Part shown: one piece after another, positions 18,048-26,904 of the stretch | How the letters are laid out: every line of letters starts with the position of its first letter | Position numbering within the stretch: position 1 is the stretch's first letter | Origin: Paenibacillus sanguinis 2301083 = DSM 16941 | GTDB lineage: Bacteria > Bacillota > Bacilli > Paenibacillales > Paenibacillaceae | Reading direction: 5' to 3' | NCBI RefSeq assembly: GCF_000374825.1 | Contig: NZ_KB895399.1 | Location: 1 to 38,011, forward strand | DNA length: 38,011 bases | Made by a program: the position numbers and the translations under genes | The notes under the pieces: model-generated | Told to the model about the DNA's origin: nothing | Seen by the model: only the letters and a program-made list of their open reading frames with translations | The model's database searches: none

Positions 18048-18917
18048 TTATTTCTCTAGAAAATACTGTTCCAAAAATGCCCTCAATCCCTCGCGCCATG
18101 ACCGCAAGTCCTGGAGTCCGTTGGTACGGATGCTTAAGTGATCCATAACGGAATTGCTTGGTCGTGGTGCGGGGCGAGGAAATTCCTCAGTCGAGCAAGG
18201 CTCAACCTTTACTGGATACCCCTTGCCCCGGATGTCTGCCGCCTCTGCAAAAATCGCTTGCGCAAACTCATACCATGTGCATTCTCCCGAGTTGGAGGCA
18301 TGATAAATGCCAAACTTCTGTGTAGCAACCAGTTCAAGAAGGAAATTTGCTAAATCCACTGTATAGGTAGGTGAGCCTTTTTGATCATTCACCACCTGAA
18401 GTATCGGCTTCTCTTCCCCCAGCCGCAGCATGGTTTTCACAAAGTTGTGCCCATGCTGCCCATACACCCAAGAGGTCCGCACAATAAAGAAAGACGAGGA
18501 TAGGCTTTGAACCAATTGTTCTCCGGCACGTTTGGACTTGCCATAAATACTTTGCGGATTCGTGTTGTCGTATTCCTGGTAAGGGGTATCAGCTGTACCA
18601 TCGAATACATAGTCCGTACTGATATAGCAGAATTTAGCCTTCACCTGTTCAGCGGCAAGCACCATATTGCGAGTTCCAGTCGCGTTTACAGCATATGCCA
18701 TGTCAACATCATTCTCGGCTTGATCTACTGCTGTATAAGCTGCACAATGAATGACAGCATCAGGCCTAAACTGCTGGACGACCTTCACACACATCTCCTG
18801 ATTGGTGATATCCAACATTTTACGGTCGGTAGGCAATAACTTGTGGCCGGCTTGTTCAAAAGCTTTTACGACATCCTTACCTAACTGCCCTTCGGCTCCA
18901 GTCACCAAAACCCTCAT
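18048..18917 (-). CDS. rmlD: dTDP-4-dehydrorhamnose reductase
   Basis: A 289-residue short-chain dehydrogenase that performs the last step of dTDP-L-rhamnose synthesis, reducing dTDP-4-keto-L-rhamnose with NAD(P)H. Visible: Rossmann motif VTGAEGQLGKDV at 5-16, CAAYTAVDQAE, CYISTDYVFDG with the catalytic Thr, and the YGKSK catalytic Tyr-Lys pair. Length is typical. The ATG overlaps the rmlB stop by 4 nt, so it is translationally coupled. Last gene of the rmlA-C-B-D series. Confidence 0.96.
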   Translation of the reverse strand: MRVLVTGAEGQLGKDVVKAFEQAGHKLLPTDRKMLDITNQEMCVKVVQQFRPDAVIHCAAYTAVDQAENDVDMAYAVNATGTRNMVLAAEQVKAKFCYISTDYVFDGTADTPYQEYDNTNPQSIYGKSKRAGEQLVQSLSSSFFIVRTSWVYGQHGHNFVKTMLRLGEEKPILQVVNDQKGSPTYTVDLANFLLELVATQKFGIYHASNSGECTWYEFAQAIFAEAADIRGKGYPVKVEPCSTEEFPRPAPRPSNSVMDHLSIRTNGLQDLRSWREGLRAFLEQYFLEK

Positions 18918-19936
18918 GAGCGATCGCCCAGCCGTTCACCGTATTGCTTGACATAATACTCCTGGTATGCCCCCGATTGGATGCGAGTCCACCATTCCCG
19001 ATTGTCCAGATACCAACGAATAGTTTCTTGAATCCCCGTCTCAAATGAGTGCTTAGGCTTCCAGCCCAGCTCTGTCATCGTCTTGGTTGGATCAATGCCA
19101 TAACGACGATCATGGCCGGGACGATCCTGAACGAATTTAATTAGTGATTCCGGCTTACCTAGCTGCTCCAAAATGGTTTTTACGATATGCAAATTCGTCC
19201 GTTCATTGTTCCCGCCAATGTTGTACACTTCCCCATCGCGCCCCTGATGAATGACCAGATCAATAGCACTGCAATGGTCTTCTACATAAAGCCAGTCACG
19301 AATGTTTAAACCATCTCCGTATACAGGCAGGGCTTCGTCAGCCAGTGCCTTGGAAATCATTAGTGGGATGAGCTTCTCTGGAAATTGATATGGTCCGTAG
19401 TTGTTAGAACAGCGCGTAATATTTACCGAGAGGCCAAAGGTCTCATGGTAAGCACGAACCAGCAAATCCCCACCTGCTTTACTAGCCGAATAGGGGCTGT
19501 TAGGCGTTAGCGGTGTTTCCTCAGTGAACAGTCCAGTCTCTCCCAATGTTCCATATACCTCGTCGGTAGAAACCTGAACGAATTTCTTAACGCCATGCTG
19601 ACGCGCCGCCTCCAGAAGCACCTGCGTACCAAGTACATTCGTTTTCACAAAAACATCCGGCTCCAGAATGCTGCGATCCACATGCGACTCCGCCGCAAAA
19701 TTGACGATCACATCCACTCCTTGGCTAACCAGTTCATTCATAGCTGGAGCATCAGTAATATCTGCCTTATGGAAAGTATAATTCGTATTGCCTTCTGCAG
19801 ACTTCAAATTCTCCAGATTTCCAGCATAGGTCAGAGCATCCACATTAATGATTTGGTACTCAGGATGCTGGTCCAGCATATATAATACAAAGTTGCTGCC
19901 GATAAAGCCGGCACCGCCTGTGACAAGCAGTTTCAT
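18914..19936 (-). CDS. rmlB: dTDP-glucose 4,6-dehydratase
   Basis: A 340-residue extended short-chain dehydrogenase, second step of dTDP-L-rhamnose synthesis, using bound NAD+. Motifs: VTGGAGFIGSNFV at 5-17, NFAAESHVDRSI, VSTDEVYGTLG with the Thr-Asp-Glu catalytic set, and YSASKAGGD with the Tyr-Lys pair. NNYGPYQFPEKLIPL and RDWLYVEDHC are characteristic of RmlB. AGGAGG lies 9 nt before the ATG at 19936. It follows rmlC by 13 nt. Confidence 0.97.
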   Translation of the reverse strand: MKLLVTGGAGFIGSNFVLYMLDQHPEYQIINVDALTYAGNLENLKSAEGNTNYTFHKADITDAPAMNELVSQGVDVIVNFAAESHVDRSILEPDVFVKTNVLGTQVLLEAARQHGVKKFVQVSTDEVYGTLGETGLFTEETPLTPNSPYSASKAGGDLLVRAYHETFGLSVNITRCSNNYGPYQFPEKLIPLMISKALADEALPVYGDGLNIRDWLYVEDHCSAIDLVIHQGRDGEVYNIGGNNERTNLHIVKTILEQLGKPESLIKFVQDRPGHDRRYGIDPTKTMTELGWKPKHSFETGIQETIRWYLDNREWWTRIQSGAYQEYYVKQYGERLGDRS

Positions 19937-19949
19937 GAGAAAAGTCCTC

Positions 19950-20498
19950 CTAGTCGAAATTCATTTCTGCTTCTGCCAAAGTGGGATGATGCCTGTCTTT
20001 ATCAGAAAGCAGCGGCTCGCTTACCGGCCAATCAATCCCTAGCGCCGGATCGTTCCATAATATGCCACGATCGTGCTCCGGGGAATAGTATTCGTCCACT
20101 TTGTATAGAACTTGTGTATTTGGCATCAATGTACAAAACCCATGAGCAAATCCTTTAGGAACAAGGAGTTGACGTTTATTATGCTCGCTAAGAATAACAC
20201 CAATCCACTGTCCAAAGGTGGGTGAACTGCGCCGGATATCAAGAATCACATCATAAACTGCACCTGAAAGTACGCGGAATAGCTTTGTTTGTGCTTTTGG
20301 GTTAAGTTGGTAGTGTAAGCCGCGTAGTACGCCAGGCTCTGCAGATAAGGATTGGTTATCTTGAATAAATGTATAGGTGACTCCAAGATCCTGCATCACC
20401 TGCTCATTATAGCTCTCCATAAAAAAACCCCGGTGATCGCCATGTACCACCGGTTCAAGTAAAGCTGCGCCTTGCAGCTTTAACGAGGTCAGTTTCAT
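19950..20498 (-). CDS. rmlC: dTDP-4-dehydrorhamnose 3,5-epimerase
   Basis: A 182-residue cupin that epimerises C3 and C5 of the 4-keto sugar. GVLRGLHYQ carries the catalytic His in its HYQ, VILDIRRSSPTFGQW and LLVPKGFAHGFCTL follow, all RmlC signatures. Length is normal. ATG at 20498 with GGAGGAG upstream. It lies between rmlA and rmlB with short spacers (17 and 13 nt). Confidence 0.96.
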   Translation of the reverse strand: MKLTSLKLQGAALLEPVVHGDHRGFFMESYNEQVMQDLGVTYTFIQDNQSLSAEPGVLRGLHYQLNPKAQTKLFRVLSGAVYDVILDIRRSSPTFGQWIGVILSEHNKRQLLVPKGFAHGFCTLMPNTQVLYKVDEYYSPEHDRGILWNDPALGIDWPVSEPLLSDKDRHHPTLAEAEMNFD

Positions 20499-20515
20499 CC
20501 TAAACTCCTCCTTAA

Positions 20516-21259
20516 CTATAGCTTGAGTTTGCCAAATTCTTCACCAAGGGTCAAATCCTTGGCCAATTCATTAGCTCTGGCTAACGAAGCATGAGTCCCT
20601 GCATCCGTCCACCAGCCTCGCAGCACGTCAAAAGTAAGTTCTCCTCGTTCAATATATGCATTATTCACATCGGTGATCTCCAATTCACCTCGTGCAGATG
20701 GCTTTAAACTACGAATAATTTCAAAAACATGATGATCAAACATATAAATACCGGTCACGGCATAGCTCGACTTAGGTTTTTCAGGCTTTTCTTCAATCGA
20801 TACAATATGTTCTCCTTCAAGTTCAGGAACGCCAAAGCGAGCCGGGTCAGGAACCTTCTGTATAAGAATTTTAGCCCCGAAGGACTGGTTCTTAAAATGT
20901 TCCACATATTGCGTTATATCATCCGCAAAAACGTTGTCACCCAAGATTACCACCATCTGATCAGTACCAACAAATTGCTCGGCCAACCCAAGAGCTTGGG
21001 CAATGCCTCCGGCCTCATCCTGCACCTTATAGGTGAAAGAAACTCCAATTTCACTTCCACTACCTAGTAAGCTTACAACATCTCCCATGTGTTCTTTACC
21101 AGTGACAACAAGGATATCAGTTAGTCCTGCTTGCTTTAGCTTATGCACAGCATGGAAGACCATAGGGTATTTGCCTACAGGGAGAAGATGTTTATTGGTC
21201 ACTTTTGTTAATGGATATAATCGTGAGCCGGTGCCCCCGGCTAGGATGATGGCTTTCAT
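20516..21259 (-). CDS. rmlA: Glucose-1-phosphate thymidylyltransferase
   Basis: A 247-residue nucleotidyltransferase making dTDP-glucose from dTTP and glucose-1-phosphate, the entry to the rhamnose pathway. LAGGTGSRLYPLTKVTNKHL at the N-terminus is the nucleotide-binding and catalytic loop; VILGDNVFADD binds metal; VSIEEKPEKPKS and TGIYMFD follow. It is the short form (about 245 residues) typical of Gram-positive bacteria. The ATG at 21259 has GGAAGGAG 7 nt upstream and overlaps the preceding glycosyltransferase stop by 4 nt (ATGA). Upstream in-frame starts would lie inside that gene. Confidence 0.96.
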   Translation of the reverse strand: MKAIILAGGTGSRLYPLTKVTNKHLLPVGKYPMVFHAVHKLKQAGLTDILVVTGKEHMGDVVSLLGSGSEIGVSFTYKVQDEAGGIAQALGLAEQFVGTDQMVVILGDNVFADDITQYVEHFKNQSFGAKILIQKVPDPARFGVPELEGEHIVSIEEKPEKPKSSYAVTGIYMFDHHVFEIIRSLKPSARGELEITDVNNAYIERGELTFDVLRGWWTDAGTHASLARANELAKDLTLGEEFGKLKL

Positions 21260-22374
21260 TGATGTGCTCCTTCCAGGATACGAACTATATCCTGACATCT
21301 TTTTTCCCACGTGTTATTTTGCAAGAAATTTAGCGCATCCATATGTGAATAACGCTCTATCTTGTTATCCCGTACTTTTTGTACAAGATTAATTAAATCT
21401 CTTTCTTCTGAATAGAGATGAACAAACGCTTTAAATTTTTGCATTTCAGCGTAATCAATTGCCAGAATAGGTTTATTAAAATAAATATATTCATACATTT
21501 TAACAGGATCTACCGCTCGTACAAGTTCATTTAGTACAAACGGCATAACCAAGGCATCCGCAATTTGGGCAACTTCGGGCAATTGATCGTGCTTCACTGT
21601 TCCTGCGCAATGAATCCGGGGATGTGACGGAACTTTTGTCTCGACTGGACCTACCAAGGTAAACATACTTTCAGGAACCTGATCCAGAACCCGTACAATT
21701 AAATCGAAGTCCATCCATTTCCCAATTGTACCAATGTACATGAGGTTCAACAAATCCGGGTTATTAATCTCTGATCTCAAATAGGAAGCCTTCTCATCCT
21801 TTTTCATTATGGACGGACTGATACCATTGTTTACTTTGATCGGTTCCATAGTCAGGTATGCACGATAAGAATTAATCATCTTGTTCTTCAAATACTCCGA
21901 AGAAGTAATGACCCAATCAGCTCGCTTGATCAATCGAACCTCCAAATCTCGAAGTCTGTCTGACCTAGGTTCTCCTGAGTAAAATCCCAAGAAATCATCC
22001 ATACAATCGTATATCACGATCTTGTCTTCTAGCTGACTCAGAGAAATAAAATCAAGTAGTAGAGGCGAGGTTATCCAAATATACTCATACTGCTTTAAGG
22101 ATTGATGAATAGACCGGTTCATTAGCCCCTCGATCATTCTCAGGCCTTTGAATCTCCCTGACATCGGGAGTTTCTTCAGTGTACGAACCTTAGACTCTGA
22201 AAATACATCCCGTGAATTCCGGTTCCCTCCAGCCTCACTCCCATACAGTTTTTCAATGTAGAATAGATCAACGGAATAATATCGGGATAGCTCCTCATAC
22301 AAAAAATGGGGACGCTGCTTAATCCAATTCCAGTCTACGTGCATTATATAGGCCATCTTTGACTTGGTTTGCAA
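21256..22374 (-). CDS. Glycosyltransferase, GT4-like (TuaH type)
   Basis: A 372-residue GT-B glycosyltransferase. YIMHVDWNWIKQRPHFLYEEL at the N-terminus matches the TuaH-like enzymes of teichuronic acid clusters, VIYDCMDDFLGF and WVITSSEYLKNKM belong to the first Rossmann domain, and LMYIGTIGKWMDFDLI, DALVMPFVLNEL and DPVKMYEYIYFNKPILA form the nucleotide-sugar domain with the equivalent of the E-x7-E region. The start is the TTG at 22374: AAGGAG lies 8 nt upstream, and no better placed ATG has a ribosome binding site. It is coupled to rmlA by a 4-nt overlap, so rhamnose supply and this transfer step are made together. The donor sugar is unknown. Confidence 0.87.
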   Translation of the reverse strand: MQTKSKMAYIMHVDWNWIKQRPHFLYEELSRYYSVDLFYIEKLYGSEAGGNRNSRDVFSESKVRTLKKLPMSGRFKGLRMIEGLMNRSIHQSLKQYEYIWITSPLLLDFISLSQLEDKIVIYDCMDDFLGFYSGEPRSDRLRDLEVRLIKRADWVITSSEYLKNKMINSYRAYLTMEPIKVNNGISPSIMKKDEKASYLRSEINNPDLLNLMYIGTIGKWMDFDLIVRVLDQVPESMFTLVGPVETKVPSHPRIHCAGTVKHDQLPEVAQIADALVMPFVLNELVRAVDPVKMYEYIYFNKPILAIDYAEMQKFKAFVHLYSEERDLINLVQKVRDNKIERYSHMDALNFLQNNTWEKRCQDIVRILEGAHQ

Positions 22375-22472
22375 GCGACCACTCCTTGTTTTTAACTAGT
22401 TCTCCAGCATTTCTTGGGTCTTATTCAACAAACAAATATCATATGTATTTAATAAAGTATTCATCATTTTAT

Positions 22473-23100
22473 CTATTGTCTCTCGTTCATAGACTCAATT
22501 ATATATTCATCCAATAATTTAGATATCATATATCCCAATTTATCCTTTATGAAAATACATATTTTATAATTTCCCGACTCATTTGGAGACCAATCAAAAT
22601 AGTTGTTTAAGCTATACCATTTAGTTAAGATCCTTGTTTCTCCTTTATAAACATACCAAGCATAATTCAAGTCATTCCCTGAAGCCTCTGCAATAAATCT
22701 GATTTGAGTACCACAAGGTTGAGGACTTAACTTACTCATGGTAACTTTTTTTAAAACCGGAAGAACATCTTTAGCGCTCAACTTATCGTGAAGAGGTTTC
22801 TCCGATGATACTGAACCACACAACCTTAAGACGTTCTCCATTCAACTTGTCTTGCAGAATACAACTTAATTGGTATTGGCTTCCGGAATAATGGAGATTT
22901 ATCGTACTCGCTGATTTTTCTAAAATTCGTAATCCATTTATTCCATCAAAATAGATTAAATGAATTAAAAAAACTCTACAGAATGAACTAACAGTTTTTT
23001 TGTTGTTCAATAATACAACTAATCTTGAAATTATATCATGACATTTGGCTAGTAGATGGGGATCTTTATTAAAACTGTTAAACACATATGGATCAATCAT
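22473..23100 (-). pseudogene. Decayed gene with a Y_Y_Y-like C-terminal domain
   Basis: Two minus-strand frames, 22783-23100 and 22473-22841, overlap in different phases and neither has a ribosome binding site. The first starts inside an open frame that lacks an upstream start and encodes a mixed helical segment (HDIISRLVVLLNNKK). The second ends with a beta-rich stretch, NDLNYAWYVYKGETRIL through YKICIFIKDKLGY, which resembles the triple-tyrosine or Ig-like domains of surface and glycan proteins. I read this as a frameshifted remnant of one gene, but two small real genes cannot be excluded. The AT-rich spacer 23101-23337 up to the DUF6270 gene has stop codons in all frames and no recognisable feature. 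Confidence 0.5.
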
Positions 23101-23337
23101 TTTATTATTTAAATCTTTAAATATCCATGAATTTTAGACTGTAATGAAATCTAAAAGCTCATTTCTAATTCTTTTCCTTAAACGAAAAAACCTCGAATCA
23201 AAGAACACATCGATTAATTATGAAATAAGCTTACTGATACCTTCATTTAAAGAATGGAGATGATACTTAAACCAGCCACATACTTATTTTTGACTTTATC
23301 AACAAGATATCGTCCATTTTATCTAGCACTTCATTTC

Positions 23338-24033
23338 TCAACTAATTATCTGTTCATATATATTCATATAGTATTCATCCGTATAATGGACAGGACTTAG
23401 ACCCCAAGTATGATCCTTATTTCCAATACGTGGAGATGAAACAAATCGAAGTCCCGGATAGGCGGATCTTAGGAAATCATAATAAGCCTCCAGCATATTA
23501 TTATTTGCTTCTATTAAAGCGAGGTTAGGATACTCCTTCAATTGTCTGTCCTCAATATAATTTTTCGCCCAGTAAGTTTCATGAATCAGCACATCTTCAT
23601 TCGATACCTGTGCTAGAAGCCGATCAAAAAATAATAAACAGGACTGTTTCCACAATTCGTGGGTGGATTGTTGGAATCGAGATATACGCTTAAAGGGACG
23701 AACATCAATTACTTTTCCGTTCACAAACTCATTGGAACGTGTAACATAACTTTTTCCATACTTCATTACATCAAACCGCTCGTCAATAAAATCGATAACA
23801 ATGAAATTTCCCCTTGTCCATTTCTCCTCAAAGAAATCCTTTCGAAAATCATGTAAAACCATGTTCTTTTGGAAATTAGATTCTAATTTTATTTCTTCAT
23901 TACTTATCGAAAGCGGCTCTGACATTATGCTAATTAGTGAAGAACGTGCAAAATAGTTAATATTCTCAGGGTACTCTGCTACTCTAAACACATCTCTAGT
24001 GACGCAACTACCGAAAATCGTAATCCCCTTCAT
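23338..24033 (-). CDS. DUF6270 family protein (SGNH-like)
   Basis: A 231-residue protein starting GITIFGSCVTRDVF, the signature of DUF6270, a family common in capsule and glycan clusters. GSC with a following Asp resembles the block I Ser-containing motif of SGNH hydrolases, and SPVHYTDEYY near the C-terminus could supply a catalytic His, so a carbohydrate esterase or acyltransferase role is possible but unproven. No signal peptide, so cytoplasmic. The ATG at 24033 has GGAGAGG upstream. It sits 52 nt downstream of gtrA-like in the AT-rich part of the locus. Confidence 0.8.
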   Translation of the reverse strand: MKGITIFGSCVTRDVFRVAEYPENINYFARSSLISIMSEPLSISNEEIKLESNFQKNMVLHDFRKDFFEEKWTRGNFIVIDFIDERFDVMKYGKSYVTRSNEFVNGKVIDVRPFKRISRFQQSTHELWKQSCLLFFDRLLAQVSNEDVLIHETYWAKNYIEDRQLKEYPNLALIEANNNMLEAYYDFLRSAYPGLRFVSSPRIGNKDHTWGLSPVHYTDEYYMNIYEQIIS

Positions 24034-24085
24034 TTTCCCTCTCCGATCTATTTAATTGCTTCGATTTCTCCAAATTGCTTTATCC

Positions 24086-24505
24086 TCAGCCTGTTTTCCT
24101 GTTTGTTGCAGAAAATACCCAATATCTTGATAAGGTAAAATTGAAAATAGGTATTAATATAATTGCTACACCTTGCCCAATTAGATAAGAATAACGAAGT
24201 ATGTCTACAAAAAGGATCATAATAAACACATTAAGCAGCAACCCAACAGAACACACAGCTGCATACTTAAAAAAACTATTCTTCGTTCCTTTAAAAGTCC
24301 AAATAGAATTTAGCTTGAAAGACAAAATCAGGGATCCTATAAAACCTAGAACTGTCGAATATTTAGGATTAATATTCAAGAACTCTACACATAATGTTAG
24401 AATTGCAGTATGCACTATAGTCCCTAGAACTCCTACTAAGCCATACTTTATAAAATTAAGAAAGGTTTTACTTTTCACAAAGCTAAATTTTGAATCATTA
24501 TTCAT
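24086..24505 (-). CDS. GtrA-like membrane protein
   Basis: A 139-residue protein with four membrane helices and the GtrA family features FIKYGLVGVLGTIVHTAI, FKLNSIWTF and FTLSRYWVF. GtrA proteins act in three-component glycosylation, probably flipping the undecaprenyl-phosphate sugar made by a GtrB-type GT2. The GtrB-like partner is at 26905-27621 and a polytopic glycosyltransferase at 24612-25907. ATG at 24505 with an AGAGGTG site. The 106-bp spacer upstream contains nothing notable. Confidence 0.93.
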   Translation of the reverse strand: MNNDSKFSFVKSKTFLNFIKYGLVGVLGTIVHTAILTLCVEFLNINPKYSTVLGFIGSLILSFKLNSIWTFKGTKNSFFKYAAVCSVGLLLNVFIMILFVDILRYSYLIGQGVAIILIPIFNFTLSRYWVFSATNRKTG

Positions 24506-24611
24506 TTAACACCTCTATATTCACTACAAAAAACCATGAATAATATACCCATAATTTTCAAGCCTCTTCATAATTTTATTTAGGACGATAGAAAAACCCC
24601 TAGCCCATAAT

Positions 24612-25907
24612 TTAAATTTCAGTTGAATATTTTGATATAATTTTTCCGGTATAAAATTTTATAGCCTCCATACTAATATAGACACCATAAGATGATAAGA
24701 TGAAAATAAATGGTAAAAAGTACAAGGCATATCTTGCAAGAGCCAAATAATAAGAGTTTACATATATAAAATAGAGCAACAATAATAAAATCAACAATAT
24801 CCCCGTTTTGAATGCATTTTTTTTATATCGAAATAGCCAGTAGATAACACCAATTCCTGAAAAGTATTCTAATATTCTATGAAAAAACTTTATAACACTT
24901 CCTTTGATATCAAAAATCATACTGGAATAGTATGGATCGCTGATTATTTTATATGGTTTATAGATCAAAAATGTATAAGCAAATTTGTAAGGCTCCTCCT
25001 TAATCCATTTGCTAATTCTTTGATTAGCTATTTCCCCCTTCTCCTTATACTTAAAGTACCTAAGTTTATATTCCCCTTCCCGATCCTTTTGATTTAACAT
25101 ATCGTTAATTTTATTGAGATCTTCGTTGGGATAGCCGAATCCCTGAAAGGTACCTAGCAATTTAGTATCCCCTTGGTTTCCGGTAAAGGGTAAAAACTCA
25201 CCGACAGCTTGATAATTTCTTATCCACCAAGGCATCATGAATAGAAGAATGATTATTATCGCATAAACAGCTCTATTAATAATTAGTTTCAACGGAAATT
25301 TCTTAACCATAAAATATGGTAAAAAGACAATTGGCAAAGCAGCAATCGTAGGCTTGAAGATTAATCCAATTAAATATAAGCTCAGTAAAATGATAAAATC
25401 AGTGTTCTTTTTGGTGTCACAATACCTAATAGTCCAGCAAACAAAATAAATTAAAACGCAGGTAAAAGGTGATTCCGTTAAAAACATATTGTCAATAACA
25501 ATATGAGGAAAGGATAGAGCAAGCAAAAAAGCAGCTATGATTCCTATAGTCTTATTAAAGAGTCTCTTCGAAAGCAAATACACACCCAAAATTGATAACA
25601 AGCCAAAGATTAGAAATGGAACTCTAGCAAATATAAGACCTGTTGAAGTATATCCTGTAATTTTAAATATAATACCGAGTAAAAAAGCCATACCCGGCAT
25701 CATAAAAACAGTCGGTTCAGTATTTCCTCCGTAAGTGATATGACCTGATTTAATAAAATCAACACCAGTAATTACGTATCTCATATCATCACTAAAGAGT
25801 GTCAATTCGTTTTGATAGTTGGCCAGTGTCAATAATCTGATACACAATGCAAGCAGTAAAATGATTATAATGCTCTTTTCGTTCTGAATTCTTTTGATTA
25901 TTGTCAT
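24612..25907 (-). CDS. Polytopic membrane glycosyltransferase (GT39/ArnT-like)
   Basis: A 431-residue protein with about ten to twelve membrane helices. SDDMRYVITGVDFI in the first outer loop carries the acidic pair typical of GT-C enzymes of the PMT/ArnT type, which use polyprenyl-phosphate sugars on the outside of the membrane. MMPGMAFLLGII, FLTESPFTCVLIYF and MMPWWIRNYQAVGEFLPFTGN follow the same family pattern. The ATG at 25907 is chosen for GAGG six nt upstream; GTG 25919 and ATG 25913 are alternatives. The upstream gene stops at 25920. With the DPM1-like GT2 and GtrA it completes a three-component branch-adding system. Confidence 0.87.
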   Translation of the reverse strand: MTIIKRIQNEKSIIIILLLALCIRLLTLANYQNELTLFSDDMRYVITGVDFIKSGHITYGGNTEPTVFMMPGMAFLLGIIFKITGYTSTGLIFARVPFLIFGLLSILGVYLLSKRLFNKTIGIIAAFLLALSFPHIVIDNMFLTESPFTCVLIYFVCWTIRYCDTKKNTDFIILLSLYLIGLIFKPTIAALPIVFLPYFMVKKFPLKLIINRAVYAIIIILLFMMPWWIRNYQAVGEFLPFTGNQGDTKLLGTFQGFGYPNEDLNKINDMLNQKDREGEYKLRYFKYKEKGEIANQRISKWIKEEPYKFAYTFLIYKPYKIISDPYYSSMIFDIKGSVIKFFHRILEYFSGIGVIYWLFRYKKNAFKTGILLILLLLLYFIYVNSYYLALARYALYFLPFIFILSSYGVYISMEAIKFYTGKIISKYSTEI

Positions 25908-25919
25908 CCCCATCCTCAC

Positions 25920-26525
25920 TTATCTATACATTATGTCCAGATCTTCTAACCTTACAAACCCATCTGTCCCGGCGGGAGGAAAGACCTTTACGGCTATTTT
26001 AAAATACTTATAGTTAGATTTAAGAACAGATCTTACCGAAAGAATCTCTAAACTCCCAGTATTACTGTTTTCTTTATTGCGTGGGTTTTGCAAAGTTATT
26101 GTACGAATGTCATCTTTTAATCTTTCATTTTCGTCGTAAAACATTAGGAAAACCGTTAAATTGGTATTTTGCGTTCCAGCAATTTTGAAATCAATTTGCA
26201 TCTTATCTTTCCCTTGAGGGATTTCCGAAAATTCACTATAGGCTTCGCTTGGAGGTGCACCAAATCCTTGATCAAACATTTGTATATAGTACGGCTCCTG
26301 ACCGGATTTCCATTCCGTTATAAACACCCTATCCGCAACTTTTTTTACAGGGTTCTTATCCAAGACACTTATGGAATAATCGTTAAATGATTCATAAATT
26401 GGAGACATATCAATTTTAGGTTCAGTTTTTGTATATGCCAAAATACTAAGGATCAGACTGAGAATTAGTATGACCAACGCATACATGAAAAGACTGAAAT
26501 TCTTTTTTAATAATTTACTCAGCAT
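25920..26525 (-). CDS. Membrane-anchored protein of unknown function
   Basis: A 201-residue protein. One N-terminal helix (about residues 12-32) anchors it, then a 165-residue outer domain rich in predicted beta strands: DYSISVLDKNPVKKVADRVF, MQIDFKIAGTQNTNLTVFLM and YFKIAVKVFPPAGTDGFVRL. This alternation looks like a jelly-roll or carbohydrate-binding-like fold, but no family is recognised. The ATG at 26525 has GAGGAG 8 nt upstream. It lies between DUF2304 and the polytopic glycosyltransferase with 16- and 12-nt spacers, so it is probably a partner of the branch-adding system. Confidence 0.75.
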   Translation of the reverse strand: MLSKLLKKNFSLFMYALVILILSLILSILAYTKTEPKIDMSPIYESFNDYSISVLDKNPVKKVADRVFITEWKSGQEPYYIQMFDQGFGAPPSEAYSEFSEIPQGKDKMQIDFKIAGTQNTNLTVFLMFYDENERLKDDIRTITLQNPRNKENSNTGSLEILSVRSVLKSNYKYFKIAVKVFPPAGTDGFVRLEDLDIMYR

Positions 26526-26541
26526 GTGCCAACTCCTCGAA

Positions 26542-26904
26542 TTAATCCAAATCAAAATGTTTTTCCAAAGATTCTAATTTGTTCTCTAGTATCGCCAATC
26601 TTTGGGTTAACTCTTTGATTCTTTTCGACTTCCTCGATTCCGCAATGGTTAACGTAAACAAAATAAATAAGACAGATATAAGACCAAGAAAAAACAAAGC
26701 ATTGACTGGCGTTGCAACCCCCATGATGTGAGCGATAAAAGTAATGCTATTCGAAAACAAACTCAAAGTCCCAATACTGATACAAATTAATATCCACAAA
26801 AGTGAATACTTTAAATCTATTTTTTCTTTCTTAATCATATTAATTATTACAATCAATGTGATCAAACAGCAGGATAGAAGGAGAATTTGTAATTTTAGTT
26901 CCAT
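26542..26904 (-). CDS. DUF2304 membrane protein
   Basis: A 120-residue protein with three membrane helices and a C-terminal coiled-coil tail (SKRIKELTQRLAILENKLES). The layout and the KKEKIDLKYSLLWILI segment match DUF2304, which is often encoded next to DPM1-type GT2 enzymes. Its ATG immediately follows the stop codon of that GT2. A likely role is to hold the soluble GT2 at the membrane, an inference from gene order. Confidence 0.88.
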   Translation of the reverse strand: MELKLQILLLSCCLITLIVIINMIKKEKIDLKYSLLWILICISIGTLSLFSNSITFIAHIMGVATPVNALFFLGLISVLFILFTLTIAESRKSKRIKELTQRLAILENKLESLEKHFDLD

